64,000 bases of DNA from Rhodoblastus sp963748385. GTDB lineage: Bacteria; Pseudomonadota; Alphaproteobacteria; Rhizobiales; Beijerinckiaceae. Shown here piece by piece: positions 58,070 through 64,000 of the stretch. The DNA is taken from positions 186,001 to 250,000 of the forward strand of contig CAVVIQ010000009.1 in the NCBI GenBank assembly GCA_963748385.1, given 5' to 3'. Under the pieces are notes generated by a model. That model was given only the letters and a program-made list of their open reading frames with translations, was not told where the DNA came from and did no database searches. Every line of letters begins with the position of its first letter. Position 1 is the stretch's first letter. The translations under genes and the position numbers were made by a program.

Positions 58070-58164
58070 CGACAAGCACTTAAACGCATTTCGCCGTCCT
58101 GTCAGCCCGAGCGGCCGCGCCGACGCGCAATATGCTGAATGTGTGGCCGCAAGGATGCAGTGGC

Positions 58165-60514
58165 TCATCGCCCCTTGGGCCGGTCGCGCGCGGCGCCGGC
58201 GCGGGCGAAAGCCTCGGCGAAAGCATTGCCCGCGACGGGGCCGGACTTCTCGCCGCGCGGCGCCGGCTCCCTTTCCTGCCTGCGGCGCCTTGGCGCGTCC
58301 TGTCAGCCGAGGCTGGCGCGGCTCGGCCGCGTCGTCGAGTCGCATGGTGAGGGCGATGCGCTTGCGCGGGACATCGACCTCCACAACCTTGACCTTGACC
58401 ACGTCGCCCGGCTTGGCGACCTCGCGCGGGTCCTTGACGAAATTTTTCGACATGGCCGAAATATGGACCAGCCCGTCCTGATGCACCCCGATGTCGACAA
58501 AGGCCCCGAAGGCCGCGACATTGGTCACCACGCCTTCCAGCACCATGCCGGGCTTGAGGTCCGAAAGCTTTTCGACGCCCTCCTGGAAATTCGCCGTCTT
58601 GAATTCCGGCCGCGGGTCGCGGCCGGGTTTTTCCAGTTCGCGCAACACGTCCGTCACCGTCGGCGCCCCGAACGTCGCATCGACGAAGCTCTTGGCGTTC
58701 AGGCCGCGCAAAATCTTGGAGCTGCCGATGAGGACATGGATGTCGCTCCTGGTCGCGGCGAGGATCTTGCGCACCAGAGGATAGGCTTCCGGATGCACGC
58801 CGGAGGCGTCGAGCGGGTCGTCGCCGCCGCGGATGCGCAGGAAGCCGGCGCATTGTTCGAAAGCCTTGGCCCCGAGGCGCGGCACTTTCTTCAAGGCGTC
58901 GCGCGAGCGGAACGGCCCGTTGGCGTCGCGATGCGCGACGACATTGGCGGCCAGATTGGCGCCAAGGCCGGAAACCCGCGCCAGCAGAGGCGCGGAGGCG
59001 GTGTTTAGATCGACGCCGACCGCATTGACGCAATCCTCCACCACCGCGTCGAGCGCGCGCGACAAGTTGGATTCCGCCAGATCGTGCTGGTACTGCCCGA
59101 CGCCGATCGATTTCGGGTCGATCTTGACCAGTTCCGCCAGCGGGTCCTGAAGGCGCCGCGCGATCGAGACGGCGCCGCGCAGGGTCACGTCGAGGTCCGG
59201 CAGTTCGCCCGCCGCAAAGGCGGAAGCCGAATAGACCGAGGCTCCCGCTTCCGACACCACGATTTTCGTCATTTTCTGCTCGGGCAGTTTGGCGACCAGC
59301 TCGCCGGCGAGCCTGTCGGTCTCGCGCGAGGCCGTGCCGTTGCCGATGGCGATCAGTTCGACCTTGTGCAGCCGGCACAGCCGCGCCAGCGCCAGCAGCG
59401 CCTCGTCCCAGCGCCGCTGCGGCTCGTGGGGATAGATCACGCCCGTGTCCACGACCTTGCCGGTGGCGTCGACCACCGCGACCTTGACGCCGGTGCGAAA
59501 GCCCGGATCGAGTCCCATGGTCGGGCGCGGGCCGGCGGGAGCGGCGAGCAGCAGGTCGCGCAGATTGCCGGCGAAAACCTTGACCGCCTGGTCCTCGGCG
59601 TTCCGCCACAGCCGCGCGCGCAGATCGACGGCGAGCGAAATCTTTATCCGCGTGCGCCAGGCCCAGCGGGCGCAATCCATCAGCCATTTGTCCGCCGGCC
59701 TGCCGCGATCGGCGATTCCGGCGCTGGCCGCGACCGCCAGCTCATAGGCTTTCTCGCCAGTTTTCTCGTGACTGGCGGCGGCGTCCGTTGCGCTTTCCGG
59801 CTCCAATGCGAGGTCGAGAATTTCCTCCTTCTCGGCGCGAAACAGCGCCAGGATGCGATGGGACGGCAACTTTGGCAGCGGCTCGAAGAAATCGAAATAA
59901 TCGGCATATTTGGCGCCTTCCTGCGCTTTGCCGTCGCGCAGCTTCGAAACGACCCGCCCGCGGGCCCAGAAGTTTTCGCGCAAGGTTCCGATCAGCTCGG
60001 CCTTTTCCGAGAATTGCTCCACCAGAATGGCGCGGGCGCCTTCCAGCGCCTCTTCAGGCGTTTTGACGCCCTTGGCTTCGTCCACATATCTCGCCGCTTC
60101 GGCGCGCGGATCGCGGGTCGGATCGGCAAGAAGATCGGCGGCGAGCGGCGCGAGGCCGGCCTCGCGGGCGATGGTCGCCTTGGTGCGGCGTTTGGGCTTG
60201 TAGGGCAGGTAAATGTCTTCGAGCCGCGCCTTGGACTCGGCGCCGAGGATTTCGGCTTCGAGTTGCGGCGTCAGCTTGTCTTGCGCTTTGACCGATTCGA
60301 GGATCGCCTTGCGGCGCTCCTCCAGCTCGCGCAGATAGCGCAGCCGCTCCTCCAGATTGCGCAGTTGCGTGTCGTCAAGCGCGCCGGTCGCCTCCTTGCG
60401 GTAGCGGGCGATGAAGGGCACCGTCGAGCCGGCGTCCAGCAGTTCGACCGCCGCGGCGACCTGCCGCTCCTCGACCTTCAGCTCCTCGGCGATGCGGCGG
60501 GCAATCGAGACCAT
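58165..60514 (-). CDS. tex: Tex family transcription accessory protein, apparent frameshift near the C-terminus
   Basis: About 783 residues. The N-terminal helical domain contains STVPFIARYRKEATGALDD, the YqgF domain begins MGLDPGFRTGVKVAVVD, the helix-hairpin-helix region has GLGANLAANVVAHRDANG, and the C-terminal S1 domain reads GAFVDIGVHQDGLVHIS. The last about 30 codons are out of frame: one extra base in the CGCCGCGCGG at 58251-58260. The repaired frame ends GNAFAEAFARAGAARDRPKG, a normal Tex tail, at TGA 58165. Tex binds RNA and affects transcription and toxin expression in other bacteria. Confidence 0.93.
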
Positions 60515-60604
60515 GCGCGACTCCTCATGACAGCGGGCCGCGCTTGTAGCGCCGTCGCGGCAGGCGTTGCAAGCGCGGCGACCGTGGACCTTTCGGCAAG
60601 AACC

Positions 60605-61960
60605 TTATTCTTCCATTTGAGAATGAAGAAACGCCTCGAAATCCGGAAAAGCGCGCGGGAGGGCGTCAGGCGCTGGCGGAAGCGGGAATTTCGCGCCTTC
60701 TTGCCAAACCTCGAGATGGGCGTCGAACATGTCGAGATTGCTCCAGTCGGGCGTTATTCCCTGATGGGCGCGTCGCCATTCCGGCTCATTGCCGGCCAGA
60801 GCGGCGATGAGGTCGGCGAGCGCGGCGCTGTCGCGCGCGGGAAAAGTGAAACCGTTGACCCCATGCTTAACCCGCTCGCCGAGGCCGGCGATGTCGCTCA
60901 CGATCACCGGACGGCCGAACATCCAGGCCTCCGACACCACCAGTCCGAACACCTCCCACCAGGTCGAAGGCGCGATCACCCAGTCCACCATCATCATGCG
61001 CTCGGAGAGTTCGTCGCGCCCATAAAGCCCGAGTTCGTGGATGCGCACGCGGTCGTCGTCGAGCGCGCGAATCTGCTCGATCAGGCCGTCGACCCTGGCG
61101 ATATAATCCCTGGTCGCGTAATGGCGGTTGCCGCCGTTGATCATGATTTCGACCCCGCCCTCGGGCAGGCGCCGCTCGCGCGCCAGCAGAAGGATCGCGT
61201 CGAGGATGACGTCGACGCCCTTGTTGTCGACGAACTGGCCGAAGAAGCCGAAGCGGTTGACGCCGCGGCTATGCCTTAAGCGATCGACGCCCGGCGCGGG
61301 ACGGACCAGGCCGTTGGGAATGACCCGGCTTTTCGCCGGATCGAGCCCCCAATCCTGGTAGCGTTGAGAAATGAATTGCGAGGGGAAGAAGAAAAAGTCG
61401 CATTCGTCGAACAGCGCCTGGAGGCGCGCCGTCCGCAAGGCGAAAAACTCCGGGCGCAGATGCCCGAAACAGCGGTGGCAGTCGATCGGCGTCGCCTTCG
61501 GACAGAGATCGCGGCTGGTCGTCCTGACCATCTGGCCGTCGGCCATGCAGATCGCCATCATTTCATGGAAGGTCACGCAGATCCTGGCCTCCGGGGCGGC
61601 AAGACGCGCAGCGCGGATCGATTCGACCCCGACGCGATGGTAATGGTGGAAGTGAATGACATCGGGCGCGATCTCCGCCACGAGATCGCGGAAATACTTG
61701 AGAGATCGCCAGTCGCCGACCGAGTGATGGGCGTAATCGTAATGCTGGGGAAAAAAGAAATACTGGTTTCCTTCGCCCGGCATCGGCGCGATGGGCGCGC
61801 CGGGCTTGCCGAAATCGCTCTCCTGCCCGGCCTCCAGCGCAGCGACCAAGAAGGTCTCGTGGCCGCGCGCGATCGCCGCCTGGCGCATGTCGTCCGCGAC
61901 CTGCTGGGAGCCCCCCGGCGTGACGGACGGGTGCATGAAGCAGACGAAGAGGATGCGCAT
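60605..61960 (-). CDS. Glycosyltransferase family 4
   Basis: 451 residues, GT-B fold. The N-terminal part starts ILFVCFMHPSVTPGGSQQV, and VIHFHHYHRVGVESIR lies near the acceptor side. The C-terminal nucleotide-sugar domain has GFFGQFVDNKGVDVILDA and PSTWWEVFGLVVSEAWMFG with the retaining-enzyme E-x7-E pattern. A CPKATPIDCHRCF segment may form a small Cys cluster. It probably elongates a surface polysaccharide. One base separates it from the GT2 gene before it, so they are co-transcribed. Confidence 0.88.
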   Translation of the reverse strand: MRILFVCFMHPSVTPGGSQQVADDMRQAAIARGHETFLVAALEAGQESDFGKPGAPIAPMPGEGNQYFFFPQHYDYAHHSVGDWRSLKYFRDLVAEIAPDVIHFHHYHRVGVESIRAARLAAPEARICVTFHEMMAICMADGQMVRTTSRDLCPKATPIDCHRCFGHLRPEFFALRTARLQALFDECDFFFFPSQFISQRYQDWGLDPAKSRVIPNGLVRPAPGVDRLRHSRGVNRFGFFGQFVDNKGVDVILDAILLLARERRLPEGGVEIMINGGNRHYATRDYIARVDGLIEQIRALDDDRVRIHELGLYGRDELSERMMMVDWVIAPSTWWEVFGLVVSEAWMFGRPVIVSDIAGLGERVKHGVNGFTFPARDSAALADLIAALAGNEPEWRRAHQGITPDWSNLDMFDAHLEVWQEGAKFPLPPAPDALPRAFPDFEAFLHSQMEE

Positions 61961-61961
61961 T

Positions 61962-63551
61962 TCAGCCTTCCGTTAAATCTTGAGCCGTCGGCTCCTGAAC
62001 CGGCGCTTCGGGCGGATCCCGCGGCAAATCGCGCCGCGCCGTCATGAGTTCGGGACTGGACAGGAACAGGTCGGCGTAGCGCGCGGAGAACAGTCGCCAA
62101 TTCGCGAGTTCGGCGCCGCGAAACTGCTCGCCTTTCGATCTGGAGCCCTGCCCTTCGAGATGAATGAGCCGCAAGTCGGGGTCGACCGCGACCGGTCCGT
62201 TTTTTCGCGCCCAGCGCAGGGACAGATCGGCGTCTTCGTAATGGCTGTAGATATAACGGCTCGAGAAGCCGCCGACCTTCTCGAACATGCGCCGCTCGAA
62301 GGCCATGACCGCGCCGGAGACGGCGGGAACGACGACGGGACGTTTCCATTTTTCGGCATGGAAGGGAACGCCCTTGTCGAAATGTTCGACCCGCGCGAGC
62401 TTGACCGAAACCGGCGACGCGTCCCGGCCGGCGAGGTTCGGTCCTCCGGCCCGGATGAAGACGTCCTGTTCGAAATACATGCCGGAATGCATCAGATTCT
62501 GTTCGTCGTAGAACAGCAGGCCGCCCCACAGCACGTCGCCCAGATCGTCGCGCGCCAGGGCGCGCCGCAGGGGTCCAATCTGCGTTCGCATCGGGTAGAT
62601 GTCGGGATTGACGAGCGTGATCGACGCGCCGCGCGCCTGCGAAACGCCGATATTGTTCGCCGCGCCGAAGCCGACATTGTCCGCCGCCACCACCACCGTG
62701 ATCATGACGTCATAGAGTTCGGCGATCATCCGGCCGATGCGCAGGGCGGCGGCCCCGTCCTCGGGCGAATTGCAGACATAGACCCATTCGCCGAAATCCA
62801 CGCCCATCCGCTTGAACAGCACGGGCTGGAGCAGCATCGGCTCGACCGAGCCGAACAGGACGGTCACGAAGGACCGCGCGACCGGGCGCGGACGAAAGGT
62901 CTCGACATAGGGCGCCCGCGAATTGGCCTCGACATGGGCGGCAAACAGCGAAACCACGGCTTCGCCGGCCGATCCGGCCATGAATTGATAGGCGGCCGCG
63001 TCGAGTCCGCGATGGGACCGGGCGTTTTTCAGGCGAATGAGCAGAGTGTCGAGCAGGCGCCGGTCGGACCAGACTTCGGGAGTGGCCGTCGCCTTGAATT
63101 GCGCAGCCGGAGAGCGGGCGTAAAGCGTCAACTGCTGCTTGAGCAGGTTTTTCGACAGCGTGCGCCCGAAAATGACAAATCCGTAATCATGGGCGACATT
63201 GCGATAGGAGCTTTCGACGTCCGGGCGCATGTGGCGGAAAACGGCGTCCGGCGGGATCTCGACGATGAAATCGGGACAGGCCAGGCGCCATTGAGCCGGA
63301 TCGACGCCTTCGTCGCCGAGCCAACCGGAAATCATGAAACAGCCCGATCCCGAAACGGCGAACTGTTCGACGCCGCCCGCAAGATTCATCGGGTCCCGGC
63401 TCAACAGGGGCGCCCGGTTCTCGTCGACGCCATGGGAAAGGTAATGATGGAAGGCGTCGCGATGGCGCCCCGCCGTGATGCCCTCCCGCACGTCGGGATT
63501 ATGTTCGAGATAGGCCTCTTCGCTGAATTTCGGAAAAGTCACTTTGAACAT
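61962..63551 (-). CDS. Glycosyltransferase family 2 with N-terminal NPDV-type module
   Basis: 529 residues. The first 55 residues form a small module with EEAYLEHNPDVREGI and HHYLSHGVDENRAP, a pattern repeated in many bacterial surface-polysaccharide and cell-wall glycosyltransferases. The central part has VYVCNSPEDGAA, VVAADNVGFGAANNIGV and ITLVNPDIYPM, the GT2 nucleotide-binding and metal-site region of rhamnosyl/galactofuranosyl-type enzymes. AVMAFERRMFEKVGGF and YEDADLSLRW are the acceptor and ED motifs. The specificity is unknown. It is the first gene of a two-gene unit with the GT4. Confidence 0.88.
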   Translation of the reverse strand: MFKVTFPKFSEEAYLEHNPDVREGITAGRHRDAFHHYLSHGVDENRAPLLSRDPMNLAGGVEQFAVSGSGCFMISGWLGDEGVDPAQWRLACPDFIVEIPPDAVFRHMRPDVESSYRNVAHDYGFVIFGRTLSKNLLKQQLTLYARSPAAQFKATATPEVWSDRRLLDTLLIRLKNARSHRGLDAAAYQFMAGSAGEAVVSLFAAHVEANSRAPYVETFRPRPVARSFVTVLFGSVEPMLLQPVLFKRMGVDFGEWVYVCNSPEDGAAALRIGRMIAELYDVMITVVVAADNVGFGAANNIGVSQARGASITLVNPDIYPMRTQIGPLRRALARDDLGDVLWGGLLFYDEQNLMHSGMYFEQDVFIRAGGPNLAGRDASPVSVKLARVEHFDKGVPFHAEKWKRPVVVPAVSGAVMAFERRMFEKVGGFSSRYIYSHYEDADLSLRWARKNGPVAVDPDLRLIHLEGQGSRSKGEQFRGAELANWRLFSARYADLFLSSPELMTARRDLPRDPPEAPVQEPTAQDLTEG

Positions 63552-63688
63552 CGAGGCGGCCGTTGGCGAAGGAAAGAGCGAAGCCGATCGGATATGCGGC
63601 GCCCATGCGCCCTGTTCAGATTACCTGTCGTCGGCAAATGGTCCAGGCATTTCTCGCGAAAAGGTTTTTTGCGATTTCGGTCATGCGG

Positions 63689-64000
63689 CTAGCCCGGCAA
63701 GGCGATCGCCGCGACGAGGCGGCCGTAATCCGGCTCCTTGCGGTGGGTCGTCCGGCGATAGGAAAAAAACCGCGCCTCGTCGGCGTAAGTGTCGAGGCCC
63801 AGATTTTCGAACTGGCCGATCCCGGCCCGCTCGGCGCGCGTTGCGAGAAATCCCGGCAGGTCGAAAAGATGATGGCCCGGCTTGCCGGACGGCGCGAAGA
63901 ATTGTGAAAAGCTGACGTCCTCGGCCTCGAAGCGGGCGAAAAACTCCGGCCCGACCTCGTAGCTCTTCTGCCCGATGGTCGGGCCGAGCGCGGCGGATAT
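63689..64000 (-). CDS. YfiH/PgeF family laccase-domain protein, C-terminal part (5' end outside window)
   Basis: 103 residues are visible, open through the window edge. ALGPTIGQKSYEVGPEFF carries the conserved GP-I-x-x-x-YEV pattern, and the end reads GLDTYADEARFFSYRRTTHR and EPDYGRLVAAIAL, diagnostic of the DUF152/YfiH family. Members are reported as copper or purine-nucleoside-acting laccase-fold enzymes and as peptidoglycan editing factors (PgeF). The key His/Cys residues lie outside the visible part. Because no start codon lies inside the window it is easily missed. Confidence 0.85.
   Translation of the reverse strand: MSAALGPTIGQKSYEVGPEFFARFEAEDVSFSQFFAPSGKPGHHLFDLPGFLATRAERAGIGQFENLGLDTYADEARFFSYRRTTHRKEPDYGRLVAAIALPG

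Noticed and set aside
57062..60514. A single 1,150-codon Tex-HpnL fusion protein
   Set aside because: The fusion arises only from the extra base near 58255. The repaired tex ends normally at 58165 and hpnL has its own start.

Overview
This is a GC-rich, gene-dense chromosomal window from an alphaproteobacterium, most likely of the Hyphomicrobiales (Rhizobiales). The evidence is conserved blocks: rpsF-rpsR-DUF2232-rplI-dnaB; rne next to an AMIN-type amidase, mrcA and prfB; rpoZ-rsh; a DUF2155 protein beside an NDUFA12-like complex I subunit; an ATP12 chaperone; a hopanoid hpnL-hpnM-hpnI set; and a B12-dependent ribonucleotide reductase. A Beijerinckiaceae/Methylocystaceae-like host fits the flavour of the proteins, but the genus cannot be fixed from the sequence alone.

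Layout. 0-6.8 kb: a surface-glycan cluster (glycosyltransferases, two methyltransferases, GtrA, a GT-C-like membrane protein), a PAP2 phosphatase and a third methyltransferase. 6.8-12.5 kb: ribosomal and replication genes, then pdxJ-acpS. 12.5-20.3 kb: cstA-ybdD, an isolated Rieske protein, a membrane metallophosphoesterase, a HAD phosphatase, ATP12 and prfB with its programmed frameshift. 20.4-34.7 kb: cell-wall and RNA/stringent-response genes (mrcA, amidase, rne, alr, rsh, rpoZ, anmK), a GST and a DNA glycosylase. 34.7-44.6 kb: HtrA protease, PEP-CTERM protein, aat, DUF2155, NDUFA12, lrgAB and nrdJ. 44.7-46.4 kb: an A+T-richer two-gene insert encoding a ParA-like ATPase and a HEPN ribonuclease-like protein. 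46.5-48.6 kb: small hypothetical and envelope genes. 48.8-50.8 kb: a TPP riboswitch and thiC. 51-55 kb: a looser accessory stretch (Mpo1-like, DUF1326-DUF2182 pair, alpha/beta hydrolase). 55.2-60.5 kb: hpnI, hpnM, hpnL and tex. 60.6-64 kb: two more glycosyltransferases and the end of a YfiH/PgeF-type laccase-domain gene.

Two window-scale observations stand out. First, at least nine otherwise intact conserved genes carry single-base indels (ten in all, two in nrdJ), several at homopolymer or CG-repeat sites. This looks like consensus sequence error rather than gene decay, so the broken genes are annotated here as single frameshifted CDSs. The prfB frameshift is different: it is the genuine programmed site. 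Second, the dnaB/pdxJ and rsh/alr junctions look like the two ends of an inversion relative to the usual dnaB-alr and rsh-pdxJ-acpS orders.

The best candidate for an undescribed system is the overlapping ParA-HEPN gene pair at 44,770-46,429.
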